DNA from: Phytoseiulus persimilis
Taxonomy: Eukaryota; Arthropoda; Arachnida; Mesostigmata; Phytoseiidae
Reading direction: 5' to 3'
NCBI GenBank assembly: GCA_037576195.1
Contig: CM075103.1
Span: forward strand, 31,208,723 to 31,272,722
DNA: 64,000 nt
Part shown: positions 45,901-59,199 of the stretch, in pieces
Layout: every line of letters starts with the position of its first letter
How positions within the stretch are numbered: the stretch's first letter is position 1
Program-made: the position numbers and the translations under genes
Notes under the pieces: generated by a model
Seen by the model: only the letters and a program-made list of their open reading frames with translations
Told to the model about the DNA's origin: nothing
The model's database searches: none

Positions 45901-48900
45901 TACGAAATCGTCGTCGTCTTCATCACCATCATCATCGCCGTAGCCATCGTCTGATCGTCTTCGACAGGCCCGACGACCTGACGTTAGGAGTAATTACAAC
46001 ATTAGAGACACGAGGGCGAATCGAGAAGGGGACGATAACATTCTCACTCGTCCGCTCAACTCCGGCCGCCCGGCCAACTTCCCGGCAACCGAAGCGACCG
46101 GCCAACCGTCGACACATTCAGGCGCTCACAAACACGTACAATGTCAGCAGCCGCGCATCCGCCGAGATCAAAGATGGCGAACCCGCAGATCATCATGACC
46201 CGCGCCTTCCTGTCGCTCAGTGCAGTGTTCACTGGCCGATAGATGAACAGATAAATGGATTGATGTATAGATAGATAGTTAGCGCCACCAGCTGATTCAC
46301 GATCGACGCCGTCGTTCAGCGGGTGCCAACGTAAACACCGTTGGCGGTTGCGGCGAAACACCCTCGAACCCGCGCAGGCGGACGTGTTTCCGAAGGCCCT
46401 GACCCGGGCTTCCCTCGAGCTGCTCGGGAACGAGAAGAGACCTCGAACAGAACTTTCCGAAAGCGATCCTGAACGCCTCTACTCTTCGACTCACTCGGAC
46501 AAACGGTCGTTGAGGCAACGAGTCAACGGACGCGCGTTAGGCCGAAGGAGGTTTACTCACACAGAAGAGCAGGCCCTAAAAATTAGCGAGCACCTGAGAG
46601 TTGGGTTGATTAATACTCCGATTACCATTATTGATCCGGCGAGAAGCTGGATCGAGGCTGCAATGGGCACCAGCGGGAAGAGAGTCGATGACATCAAGTT
46701 TACCAGCAGAAACTGCGACCACAACACTTCATCACGAACGTGTCGGGCCAGATCGATCTCGTGAGAACCTTTGACTTTTACGAGCTGTTCCGGTAGGAAA
46801 CGTTTTGAGTGACGCTCGAGAACCTTGGTTTTGGCCATCCAGCCTTCGAACGAGCGAAGTCTTCCCTCGATGACGATCATGCGAGATTTTCTCGCAACGA
46901 CGCAGATCAGGACGATCGAATCTGTGAACGTGCTCGATTGCTCACGGCTTCAGACACGGAGCGAAGCTCCTCACACTGGAAGAAAATCCGCCACGAACGT
47001 CACATCGGTAGCATGAATATTGAACGATGTATTTTCCGCATTGCGTAACCCGGTCAGCGAGTCGTCGGATTTGCGGGGTTGCTTTGCTGGCTGGGCTATC
47101 TCGGACCAGCGAAAACGCTCGTTTGGAACACCCACCACCTCTTCAAGACGGAGGGAGAACGGGTTCTCGACACCAAAGTTTGTTGGCGGACAACCGAATC
47201 ATGTCGGATAAGATCCTGCACTTTGCTACACAGTTCAGCTTGTTTGAGAGGAGAGCTCTGTCTTTCAACAACGGACGCCCGAACACCCCGATCACTGAGA
47301 AAATTCGGAGCAGGAGACAAAAGACAGGCACGATGTTACATTTCAGAAGTTAGCAGCCGTTACGTCCGGCTGTCAAAATGCCTCCCTGCTCGAAGAGCCC
47401 CTCCAGAATTCGGCATCAGGGTCGACACCGCCTCCCGTTATTATTTTGACCGCTGAAGGCGCTTCACAAATGAGCCAGTGCGCCCGTCTCATGCTCCAAA
47501 GGGTGATTGATACAATGGGATGCCACCATCGAATCATCCCGAGCGAGCGGATTGTTTGAATCAAGTTAAAAATGCTTGCCGATCCAAAATACTGAGACCG
47601 CTGAGTGTCGGGCTCCGATCAGACCATTACCCATTCGGGGTACAAGTGACGGATCGCGAGCATCTTGTATCTGGATATAGAGGATCAGCCGCTCAGAAAC
47701 GAAACGCTGGACCTTTCGTGTGACCCGTAGAAGCCGCCCGGAACGCATGCTCTTTGTGTCGAGAAGTACCCACAGTTTTGAAGTACATTTGCCCATCCAC
47801 ACTTAATTATGGTTTCAATCCGCGGAGGTCCGCAACGGCAAGCGCCGGATTCGTCCCGATGAATATGGATGCAAGAGGGTGCACACACGTTGCAACGAAG
47901 TGCAGCCATCCCGCGGTCGAAGACTAAATCACACTTGCGAGTGAGCAGTTCTCTACTCACTGTTGAGGACGAGTTCGGAATCCAGTCATAGATCAATGAG
48001 TTTGAACATTTCAGAGCTCTGTCGGACTCGATGAAGTCGCTACCTCAGTCAGGTCCTCAATCAAATGAGCGATGGGAAGAATTCAGCTTGGACTTTCGGA
48101 GCGAATACTCGGAGCTCAGCGAGAAACAACCTGTTTAACTTTCATATTGTATCCGACCTGGAGTGAGTTTACATCATCGATGCCGTTTCTCAAAGGTTTT
48201 GGAATCAGGAGCGGAACCGAACTCTAGCCATCGCGAACTACATGACATGTGTGCGAGAAAATTTCTTCCTGTTTTGGCATGTGGCGTGAAGCTCGTCGAG
48301 ACAACCTTTTGCCTAGAAAAGCGATCCAACGGGTGAAGAATCGTTGGCCTGACAATCTCCGCTAGCAGCGATATCTGTGATCCACTATTCTATACTTCGA
48401 ATCAGCGATGAGGATTCGAATCCGAAACCAATGCAAGCAAAACGCCTGCCCTTTGTGCTATTGCTCTGCTTGCTCTTCCTCCGAACGTTCCCATGATCCA
48501 CCGAAAATGTCTCCGAGTTCCGCACTGTCACTATGTGAACGGTCTTTCCCAGCGGAATGGAGCGATGTTCTGTGTAGCTGTCATGGCTGGACAATTCGAA
48601 TCGTTTATAGAGTTTCTGTGAGTGTCGCGTTTCTGGGCCACAAACCTACGTGGATGTTAAGCCCACTCTTTACAAATCCATCGGTCGAGATTGATCTGCT
48701 TTGGTGGTTTGCTGCTTGGTTCGTTGGCGACTGTCTTCTCGTCTGTCCGTTTGTTTTTTTCCTCTTTTCGGCCTGTCGGAGATATCTGTTCGAGGTGGGG
48801 GCGTATCGAGATCCGTCCAAGTTGTCACGGGATAGCGTCGGCCCCTCGGTACGCCACACGTTTCTGTTGGCCGAAACTTTTATCCAAGAGGCGATGTTGG

Positions 48901-51900
48901 CCAGAGAGCGTGACAGCGATCAATTGTCACCAACCCGCTGAACGATGACCTGACCACCTGGATGTCCCTAATTCTGTGTCTTCCCCGTAACTTACTTTGA
49001 CGCGCAACCATGACGACCCTTGGGAATCCGTCGGAGGTTACGTTTTTCCACTGTGCTCCGTTGGGAAAAAATCCCATTTGTCGAGTCACAACAAACAGGA
49101 TGAAAATGATCGAGAGAACGCTGAACTCCACTTCATCTCAAATCCAGGCATGTATTATTCATCATGCACGCCCCTTACTTCAGACGCAACGAAACCGGAT
49201 ATGAGTTCGCCTGGTTCCTGTTGGTGAATGACAATGCTCCTCGCAGAAATTATGATTCGCTGACGATTGTCAACGATCCAACACCGACCGCAGCTAGCTT
49301 GCGGAGCGGGCCAGGACCTCGAGCAGTGCTGTTCCGACTGAACAGGGAACGCAAAACAGCGACAATCATTCTCAAAACTCAGCTCGCGTGGATTTCCCGG
49401 AGAAGCGCCGAACGATCGAACGATAGCGCGAAACAAGTCCATTGACGTGATCGAGTGCTGAGAAATTTTGTTTGAGATGAAACAACGTGTCGAAAAGTTC
49501 AGTTCGGTGTTTGAATTAGGAAAGGTTCGGCTCGAGTTCCTTCACTGGAGCACGTTCGAAGCTCCCCTGCAATCAGAGACATCTGGAGAATTGCTGTACA
49601 GAGTGAGCACGGAGAGAGTGCCGTTTCGTCATAACGGAGTCCAGAGCTGGGGTACGAAGTCCTGTTGCAAGAAGCCTCGTCCCTCGAGGTAGCGGGCCAA
49701 GGAGAGCGGCTGAACTCTTTCGCCGTATAGAGAGGCTCTGTGTGAAACCGTTCCTTGTAACGGGATCCCACTGTGCCACGATCTGTTGAAGTTGAGCAGC
49801 GCGTCGGACTTTTCTCGAACGAGGAGTCCCGTATCATGGGAGCTCCCACTCGAAGATTTCGCCCCTGCCGGGCACCCATACTTGTTAGCAGAAAACATCT
49901 TTGATCGGATAGAACATGTCTCGAACTAGCCGTGAGGTCTCCCCTCCACGCTTCCAGAGCAACTGTTAGGCAGGGTCAGACGTCCAGAAAAACAGATCAT
50001 TGACCACTGTGACAGCGAGCCTGTCTTTCCGACAGCGTCTTTTCTCATCACAGGCATGTATGACATTCATGCGGATTGACCACCAACGTCGCCCCGGAAC
50101 CGAATGAAGTCACTTTTCTGGGGGCATCCCATTGAATCGAACACATTTCGGTTTCTCGTGCAATACAACTGTCAATCTATCAAAGCGAAAGTAGGAACGT
50201 ATATAAGAGAACGAGAAAAACTGCGTCGTGGACAATGTCACCGTGGAGATGTAACAGAAAACACTCAATGGAGTCGAGTCATGAATGCCAAAGTGCGGAT
50301 CTCCTCTCGATGAACAACGGTGAATCACTCTTCTGCCGCTGAAAAGTCCGTGGACCTTGACATTGCTCGTGAGACGCCTGCGTTCCCCGCCGCTGGGTGG
50401 CGTTGCCGTCCACGTGGGGCGGCGACTTCTATAAAATCACAAGTCCACATGGCGGGAGTCCACTGGTGTACCGAAGTCCGTCGTCTCACAACAGCAAAGC
50501 CGCCGTGCAAGCCTGTGATTGTGCTCGAAAAATACCCCGGTTTTCGATCCTTCAACAGCAGCTGAACGGCCTCTGGCAACCATGAAGGTGAGCTCGTCGG
50601 AAACTGCCCCAGTTCTGTCTGACCTGAGATTGCGCAGAGGGGGGAACCGTTTTTCAAACTTGGAGGGTTTGCCGATTAGGCCGGCAGACTCCATCAATTT
50701 CCAAAGAGTGGAATTGAAGGTTCCATTCTTTGAACAGTGAACTGAGTTTATCGACGACGAAAGCCGCTGCGCTGCATTCCTTGCCACTGTTGAGAAACGC
50801 AGAGGAATGCCCCGGCTCATAGGGTTCCAACCCGTCGGAATTCCGGGATAATCGTGGTGAGCATATCGGGTGTTGAGAAGCCGCCGCGCTGAAACTCCCA
50901 ACTGTCAAAGACCTGGGGTTTGAGGTCTGTAACCATGGTGTCTTCTGCGATTCTCCTTTTTCTCCCGATTCGGAGGTTTCTCGGATCGGGGCCCAGATGG
51001 AACGGCGTCGGCTTTGAGGACATCCCACAATTCGGGCAACATCTCCCGAGATTTCCTCCCGCATAGAGGGAGGAGACCAACGAGATTCTTATTGGGATTT
51101 CTCGTTCCCGGAGCTCGTTGTGCAATACTCAGCAATAGTTGTTACCGGTCGAGCTCTCTGGTGACGATGGGTCGAAACCCTTGAGGCTCTAGCTGAACCT
51201 CCCATGCGGAGTGTTTCACCTCGAACGAAAGAGCGGAGAGCCTTTTCCAATATCCGAGGAGGAGGTCTCTGGGAATTTTGATGAGCCAACCCTCAGCATT
51301 CGCTGTCAGAGGACTTCATCGTCACACAGCAGAGGGTGGAGGTCTCCTTGATGTTGCTCGTTGTTAGGAAGATCCGCGAGAGCATTCGATCTTCAATAAT
51401 AAACTGAGCATTTTCATGGAAGGCGACCAAGTGGCACCAGATGACAGCATTTCTTATGATTGGTTCTGTATCTGACGCTGACTACAGTCCGGTGAGCGCC
51501 CAGCCTCGTGCGATGAAGATAATCCGTTTATTCTCATGATCGAAGCGTCGGGGTTTGATCTTACCGAACGTTACGCAACTGAAGCAAAAGAGTGACATAT
51601 TTCTCTCTTGTTTTTCTTCTCAAATGTATTTCCTGCCGTCGGTCGCAGTGATATCAATTTCTTTACCACTCATTAAATCGGTGCGCATCCCGCTTCTTTC
51701 TCAGTATGGATTTCCCTATCGCTCGTTCGATCAGTATATCCGATCGTTCGCGCCAATAATTCAATTTCGTAGCTTTCTGCCAACCGGTAATTACCGTTAA
51801 ATCTGGCTCCGATAACCTTTGCGTTATCATCGCCGTTTCGATGAAATATGGTGTATACAGACCTTTATGGAAGCCGTTTAACGTAGTTGCGCGAGCGGAT

Positions 51901-54900
51901 GCGCTCTCGATGGATATGCCCGCTGCTCCGGGTCTATTTTGGAAAGCGGACTTCCCGAGTTACGGGAAGCCCTCTCGTTATTGCCCGTCGGTTCACACAT
52001 CTAGTTGCGCTCATGGGTCATGCCTCAAAATATGGAACGAAAATGAATTATGAAATTTCGCTTAACGGCGACAAATCGTCACTCTTCCAGCGATATTCAG
52101 TTCCCATCGTTCTAGTGATTCTCCGGTTGGCGGTTTGCCTCGGTGGGATTTCTCGTGGGGGGACCGCCAGGGTTTCGCTCGTTTGAAGAAAGAGATGTTC
52201 TCGGTCTGAGTCTTTTCAGACATGCAGATGATGTGATAACAATTCGTTAAATGATTGTGATTCAGGAGAGAATTGGAACAATTCGAGAACGACGATGAGT
52301 GGTCGAGCGAGTGGTCGCATCTTTCCATTCATTACCAGTCGTCATCTGTGTGATGTAAGTCCACTTCGGAGTGGTTTTGACAAAGCCATGCCCGACTTGG
52401 GGTTACGATTCTTTTTTCCTCGCGTGGCCATTAACATGATACAAGTCGAACGATACAACCGAATGATCTCGCATCGTTTCTGCGGCGCCCGAGAAGTTCC
52501 ATCTCGAGCCCGGGACCCATTTTCACTTTCGCCTTCACATCTGACACTCGCTGGGTTCCTTCGACTGCTATCCTTCTGGAGCGATTCAACATGTTCCCAA
52601 AAATTTCGGATGGCACCGCATCCCGTGAGGAGTGATCCTCTGAAACGTCCAGGAGACAGCTCCAGACACGAGAACGCGTTCGGGGAACTAGTTCGCTTCG
52701 AGGAGTGACATTGACTCCCATCTTTTCGGCGATCTCTTCAGGTGAGGAGTGAAAGGATTTCGTGACACGGCTCGATCCGTTGACAATGTGCGCCCTTGGC
52801 CGAAGAAAAGATCCGCCGTCGGCACCGCTGCTGCAACGGGTTCTCTGATTGGCATCGTTTGTCACTGCGGGCCATCGAGAAGAATTAATTGAGTTCAGGG
52901 AGAAGCAGCGGATCGGCACCGATCAACAACGAACGCCGCCACTCAGCCGCGGCTGAGCAGTGGTGGGCGTGCCGTCGTTTTGGAATTTCACGAATTCACT
53001 AACACGATCGGAAACGTTTCCGCGAAGCCGTTCCCGCGAAGCCGTTCCCTCATTGATGTTTAACCCGTGCGGATCCTTATTCAGTTGATCTCGAAAATGC
53101 AGCCGATCCATGAGCTCGAGGGGTTCTCACGGGAGCCGAGAATAGGCTCAAGGAAGATTCGAAACGAAGAAGCTACTCCAACTTCCCAGCCGCTCCGGAC
53201 TTTCTTCGGAATGAGTCACGAGCTCTGCGCTTCTCGTTGGCGGATTCTTGTCGCTGCGAGCAAGGATCATTCTCGCCAGTCGGACTTTCAATCATCAGTT
53301 TGGGCTGTCGACGGACTTGAGGGTAGGCCGTTGAATCGGAAACAGCCTTGATGAATCATTCTGTAGCTTCGTCCTTAGTTCCATAACAGAAACGGTTCGT
53401 AGGTGGGCGGGCGTATCTACGTTCTCAGACTCTTTCGGTGCGCGACACTTCCCAGAGTGAGAGCTTTTATATTCTTCCGTTTCGGGGCGGAATCTCAATC
53501 CGAATGTCCGAAGCGGATTTTCATGGGAGAATCGCTGAACGCGACGTTCTGGGCTGTGAAACTCGACGGGTGTCACGACCAGAGGTGACCCGTCTTCGAG
53601 GCGTTGATGCCGTCACGGATATAAGGACAGACAGAGTTCGATTCCCTCGTACGAAAATCACTTGCGGTAGCAAATAGTTTCCGACGAGTAACGATTGCTA
53701 CCGCGGTCGAGGCGCCCCGTCAGCTCAGAGGGAAACGGAGAGCTACTGAATACCACTCTTCTGTCAAAAGAGTCCGGAGCGAGACGCGGTTGTCAGAGGC
53801 TAAAATTACTGCCCTGAAATTTTCTGTGTGCGGGTTCGGCAGCGCTGGCTCAGAAATGTTCCGCGGGGCATTTGTTAACAGTCAGCTGATCTGGTTAGGA
53901 GCGGCGGCAATGGCTCCCTATTTTAGTTGCAACGTGAGCGAAGGCGGCTTCTGTTCAGAGATGGTATCTCGGTGATTTCGGCGGTTTCGCCTCGAAGCAC
54001 AGACAGTTATCACAGCCAAATGGAGACGTTTGGGTACTGGCTCGCTTATCGCGACACGTTTCGATTCGAGAAGACGATCCTGTGGGTGTCAACCTGACCA
54101 CCGTATTCGGGATGGACTGCGGCATTAGCTCAGGCATATCTGACTCCGTGCTCGCTCGCATGACATCCGATCGAGTGATGCCATTCGACGGAGGCTGAAT
54201 TAGATCGTGACACGACGTTAGATTGGAATGGGCTCAGTGCCGGAGATGTCGGCGATGCTGATTCTTGACTATCCACATCAAGTTCTGGCGACGATTGGGC
54301 CGTTTGTTATCGCGGACCCCTTCAGGAAGTGTGAGCCGCACGCGGAACGTGCGCGGCTGTTTTTCTGCACCCTCCTCTGGTCTGGATCGATCGTAGGCAT
54401 CAGGGAGAGGGAGGAAAATGAGGCGATGGCTCCGTGGAGTCATCGAGAAACACTCATTCCGCGAAAACCATCGCGGATCTCCATTCTGAAACCGGCGTTC
54501 CCCCGTGAATGGTGTCTCCTCACAAAAACTTCGTTCTGTGATTTTGATCCAACGGATCGGATGATCTCATCAGAGTTCCCGTATGATCAACTGCGATCCG
54601 CGGAGAGATCCTGAAATCAATTCCCAGTCGGTGATCCGAGCTTTACGAGCGGAGGTTTGACGGTACGACGGCCCTGAAGTCCACGATTCGCTCTGGGGAA
54701 TAGCCGGAGAGAACTTTGCTCACAAAGCCGTTCCGAACAATTCTGTGGAACGTTGTCCACCCGATCAAGTCACAGCGCGGCGGCAGCGGCGACGACTATC
54801 GCCGTCAGCGTCGTCCTACGGTTTGAATACGGCCCACGGTATCTCCCAAAGGTCCTAGCGAGCGTCTACTGGCATCTTTCGTCCGAATGTCCGATCTATT

Positions 54901-55560
54901 AAAGGCCTCGCCGGTGCGTGCGTACGTGCGCGCGCATGTGCGCTCGCTTGTTTCCTTGATTGCTTTGCTGGTCGACGTTGCTCGATGGCGCCCATACATA
55001 CATACATATGTCCAACCGACCATGCCAGCTAAACTGTCTGGTGGTTCGGTTGAAGGACAGGAATCGCAGAAGTGGGAGTATCGACGATGTTTCTGTGGAA
55101 AACACTCGAATGAGTAACCCGGGGCCGACCGGCCGCCGGACCACGCTCCAAATATTCAGACGATCGACAGAATTCCATTGTCATCGAATAATTGAAAAGG
55201 ATCCCGTAACCTAAATCGATTACCGAGACATCGGGCGAGCTGGTTTACTACAGAGCGGCATCCTTGAACATCGTCCATCAAAGAAACTAAGATTCCTCCA
55301 GCTTGGACAGCTATCGCTCTCGATCGATCAACGGGGAATTGTCTCTTCGAGGATCCGTTCAAGATGGAGCAGTGAATACAGCTGCGTTAGTTAGATATAC
55401 CTTTTGGGTTCGAGGTCCGCCGGCTGACCGTCCGTGTTGTGTCTCAAGTGCCGGGTATGGCAGCGGCGAACGAAAGAAATTGCCGAGGTGAAGAGTCCGA
55501 CACCCGGGAGCTCTGTCTCATGGTCAGAACTTTTATCGCCTAATAGAAAATGATTCGAAT
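36986..55560. other. Large interval without a confident gene
   Basis: No domain was recognised in either strand. Low-complexity spots include (CGCT)n at about 45,174-45,192 and CATCATCAC/TCGTCG runs at about 45,893-45,945. A (GATA)-like stretch lies near 46,263-46,280. Three weak coding candidates are given as findings: 45,255-45,311 plus, 46,557-46,880 minus and 49,164-49,445 plus. The interval may hold introns of a gene whose exons I cannot recognise, and the missing first exon of the cuticle gene. Confidence 0.45.
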
Positions 55561-55571
55561 TCTCGTTTCAG

Positions 55572-55655
55572 GTGTTCCTGACCCTAGTGTTCGTAATCGG
55601 TGCTTGTCACGCCCGATCCAATGACGGTTTCTCAAGCATCAATCGTCAGGAAGAC
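55572..55655 (+). CDS. Cuticle gene exon: signal peptide
   Basis: The acceptor is TCTCGTTTCAG and the donor is GTAAGT. It gives 28 codons in phase 0 on both sides. The preceding coding exon must end in phase 0. One candidate is MAPYFSCN ending at GTGAGC near 53,933, but nothing confirms it. Confidence 0.82.
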
Positions 55656-58541
55656 GTAAGTACTTAAAAGTAACGATGAGCGAAACGCCGGCATCTATTT
55701 AGTTTATTGTGCGCTGTTGTCGGCGTGCCGAGAATTTTATTTATGAAGCATGCTTCGGGTGTGCCGAGCGAGCGACTGGTCGCTCGTCAGTGATTTGTCA
55801 AAGCAGCGGCCGCCGAGCCGAAGCTGCTGCCGTGCTCGCTCGGTGTTGTCAATACTGACTGAGAAGAACTCAGAGTCGCTTCGTCGTCGTCGTCGATGTA
55901 GTTGAGGGACTCCTGCGAGTGCTTTTTCGTCTTCGTCTCTTCCGCTCGGTCGCTTGCTCGATCGGCGCTCCGAGACGGAGTGCTTTCACTCGCGCTCTTC
56001 GATCGGTTCACTCAGGTTCTGCTGATTGCGTGTTCGATTTAACACCGATTCGCGACAGGCGATCGAGTAATTGTTACCGATCAGGAACGGCATGCGTTGC
56101 TACATTATCGGCTATTGTACTGATGATGATACAAGAGTAGTTGATGTGATTGACCGATCGTGGAGGAATGTGCGCAAGACTCTCATGATAACCGTGGAGA
56201 TTGCGGCTCTTTTTAATCTCAGGTTTCCGCCGGAACCAGAAAGCCGGCCCCAAGTCTTTCGGTAGGGATGTGTTGGCCACTCACTCATGGCACGCATCCT
56301 GTTGGGAAGTTCATTGCAGCTCAGGGTTTCGAAATCGATCTCCACGGAGCATCCGCAACCTGCTTTGCGTCAGCCTTCACTGTCCATCAGTCGATTTGCG
56401 GAGATTTTCCACGTCATCCAAATAAACAAAGCGTTTACATCAGCTTGAGCGAGCTTATCCGGAGTGAATCTTGGCTGGTGATAATTTTCCCGACCTGTCA
56501 GCGATCGACGCCCGTGCGTTGCATAAGTGTTGCACGTCATGTCAGCTGCAACAGCATCGTTGCGCGCTACGTTACCGCGATGGTCTTGACGTCTGGGCGC
56601 CGAATACTGCGGGGGCAAAGAAAGCCTGGATTCGCGGGCTGTTGTTGTAGGGTGCAGCGAATTGCGCAAAAAGCTCCCGAAATACTAAATCTCTCTGACT
56701 TTTGTTCCAGGGCCACGGCAATTATCACTACAACTACGATATTACCGACTGGGATACCAACCACAAGCGATGGGAGACCGTTGATGCCAACAACAACCGT
56801 CGGGGAGGTTACACCATCACTGACGTTGACGGTAAAGTTCGTCAAGTCGAGTACACCGCTGATAAGAACGGTTTCCGTGCCGTGGTAAAAACGAACGAGC
56901 ACGGCACCAAATCTCACGTTGCGGGAGACCACGACGCTGTTTACGTCCGCGATGGAGTGAACCAAATCATCACCGATGCTCAGCCCGCGCTCCAGCAAAC
57001 AGGACACGTCCTGAAACAGAAGGTTTGCCTTTATTCAAAAATAGAGACTAAAGGCGGCAGGTTGCCCTTGCATGCCTGAGAACCTTTTTGCCTCTCTGAA
57101 TCCATCAGCTCCTCGGTTTTGAGAAGGATCTCTCTGAAATACGACTGACACTTTCCTCGAAAACATCTGAAATCAGGAAGCTTAGAGTTCCTTTCGTTAG
57201 CAATTGAACTCTGGGTTCATCCAGTTGAAAGCCGGGAATCTTCATTTCCGACTTTCGGAGTCGGAGGGAAGCGCTACAGCTCGGATAATCGATGACATCT
57301 GATTGACCTACTTCGGACAGTGGATGATAAAGACAAGAGTTCCCGGGCTCGAACCTCCCGGAAGTTCATGTCGCAGGTGAATGAGTTCTCTGCATGGAGC
57401 TCATTCACCTTCCGCTCACGAGGTTCTCATGGGTTTTCCCGTGAAGGAGGAGGAAGACTAGGCCCCGAAAGTCGAGAAGATCACAGGGTCCGGACCTGGC
57501 CTGTCCCATGTGTTTCCGGACCTCGAGAAGTGTCATTCACGACAGTTGTTCTCGTCAGACGCTTTGATTTCGAGAGAAGCCCGAGAGACCTTCAATTGCA
57601 TACACCCTGTATATTCGACCTCCGCACGTGATAATGGAATCTCCCCCTCCCCCCATAGCTCGGGCACGGCCACCATGATCATCATCACCACCATCATCAA
57701 CACGTTCCTGCGGCGCCAATCGTGACTCATCAAGTCCAACCTGCGGTCGTGAGGGTTCATCAACCGATCATTCAGCCCGCTCCGGTCATCGTACATCGTC
57801 CTGTGGTGCACGAGACCTTCATCCAAAGAGCTGAACCGGTCGTGCACATTCAGCAACCCGGTAGGTTTATGAAGCTCCCTCTTTCTTTCTTCTTGGACGG
57901 GCTTCGGTTCCTGGCTCTCAATCTGAACAGATATTTCTCCTCCAGTCGTCCCAATAGTTCCCAAACGTACCGTCGCCTACGCTCCGGTCGTCAGTCACCC
58001 CAGGCCCCAGCCAGTTTTCGAGCACGTTCATCGCGTGGTTCACCAGCCCGCTATTCGCGTGGAACCTGTCGTCGCACACAAACAGATCGTGCCGTTCGTC
58101 CCCGCTGCACCCATCATCCGCCGTGAAGAATTCGTTGTGAGACAGCCAGTAGCCGTCGACGTTCCAGCTTACTCCGGACCTCGAAGACGTCCGCAACGAC
58201 CTGTCGAAGATCCTTCCCAGGCCTTTGAGACTCCTGAAGAGAAAGTGATCCTCACACCGAAACGGGTCCCCGCATACGCCCCCGACCAGGATCTGCCTGA
58301 GGAGTTTGTCCCCACGGTTCCCCCACCGTCCTCCCGCCTGCGTGTCGCCTATGCTCCCGAGAAGCTCGTGGCCCCCCGACCCGTGACTCGCTTCGCTCCT
58401 ATCGCCTTGAGACCCGTCGCTCAGCCCATCTACTCCTACGGACCGGCTCATCATTCATCTTCTTACCAACCTGCTCGCCCCGCCCCCTACAGGAGCGCGT
58501 GCAATCGCTGCGGAGGTTACAGAAAAGCCAAGTCGAGTTAA
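55572..58541 (+). CDS. RR-type (chitin_bind_4) cuticle protein, 5' end incomplete
   Basis: Exons 55572-55655, 56711-57022, 57659-57860 and 57946-58541 join in phase (0, 0, 1), ending in TAA. The first listed exon encodes the hydrophobic core of a signal peptide (VFLTLVFVIGACHA), with cleavage likely after CHA. It starts in phase 0, so a short upstream exon with the ATG is missing from my model. The second carries the Rebers-Riddiford chitin-binding domain (GGYTITDVDGKVRQV, then YTADKNGFRAVVKTNEHGT). The third opens with a His cluster (HGHHDHHHHHHQH). The last is a long Pro/Val-rich tail ending with CNRCGG. The modelled part is about 397 aa. RR proteins are secreted and bind chitin in the exoskeleton. 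The domain looks RR-2-like and arachnid-like. Confidence 0.9.
56711..57022 (+). CDS. Cuticle gene exon: RR chitin-binding domain
   Basis: The acceptor is TTTTGTTCCAG and the donor is GTTTGC, a weaker donor. It gives 104 codons with the full chitin_bind_4 domain in the first ~75 residues. Confidence 0.92.
57659..57860 (+). CDS. Cuticle gene exon: His-rich then Pro/Val-rich
   Basis: The acceptor is CTCCCCCATAG and the donor is GTAGGT. It gives 67 codons plus 1 nt. Ten of the first 15 residues are histidine, followed by HQP/APV-type repeats. Confidence 0.88.
57946..58541 (+). CDS. Cuticle gene exon: Pro/Val-rich tail and stop
   Basis: The acceptor is ATATTTCTCCTCCAG. It encodes about 198 residues with VxP and RPV repeats, and a closing SACNRCGGYRKAKSS before TAA. 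AATAAA at 59130-59135 is a possible polyadenylation signal. Confidence 0.9.
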
Positions 58542-59199
58542 TCTCTCCCACGCTCACGAGACTCAAGTTCACCAGGCTCAATGGGTCTGGAATCCAACAC
58601 ACGATCGAACGCTGGTGATGTACCAACGATGGCGCAACGGCAGTTGGTTGACTTGGAGCATAGGAAGCTCAGGAGTGACCGAATTCATGCTCTAAGGATG
58701 CCTCACCCGGATCTGCGGGTTCGCGACTCGCAGTGTCTCTCTTTCGGATTTGGCGCGGATCCGGATTCTATCGGCAAGCCTCGCAAAGTCACTCCCGATC
58801 GAACGCCGCTTCTGTCAAGTCTCGTTACCGTTGGCTTGTCCTCTGCTCAGATACCTCTATATTTTATACAATATTTAACCGCCCGGGCGTCATCGGTTGA
58901 AGTCGACTGGACGCTCCCTGTCGTGGCTCGACACGTCTCAAAATGGTGCCAATTCAAGCGTCAGAGAATCAATACAGAGAAACGAAAACCTGTCTGAACA
59001 AATACTTGCTCTTCCGAACAAAATGCAACAGCCCTGTGTACATTCTTCTCGACAGGGGACAATGGATATACAACAGCGACCGTACACAGACACGCAGACA
59101 ATATATCGAAATTTCCTGGTGTATATTCCAATAAACTTGAAGAAAAACTGGTATTCTGCGAAAAAAAATATCGTTTTCCCCTGGGACATCTCTCAATTC

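Noticed and set aside
48408-48941. 177-aa plus-strand frame with hydrophobic segments
   Set aside because: No start context, domain or splice support. The hydrophobic residues come from a T-rich stretch, and overlapping frames exist on both strands.
50437-51135. Cluster of overlapping minus-strand frames, considered as a decayed transposase
   Set aside because: No conserved motif of any transposase family could be pointed to. Several frames compete over the same bases.
52276-52353. MSGRASGR... ending at GTAAGT as the missing first exon of the cuticle gene
   Set aside because: The phase fits, but the peptide is long and polar where a short signal-peptide start is expected, and the intron would be 3.2 kb. 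The evidence is insufficient.
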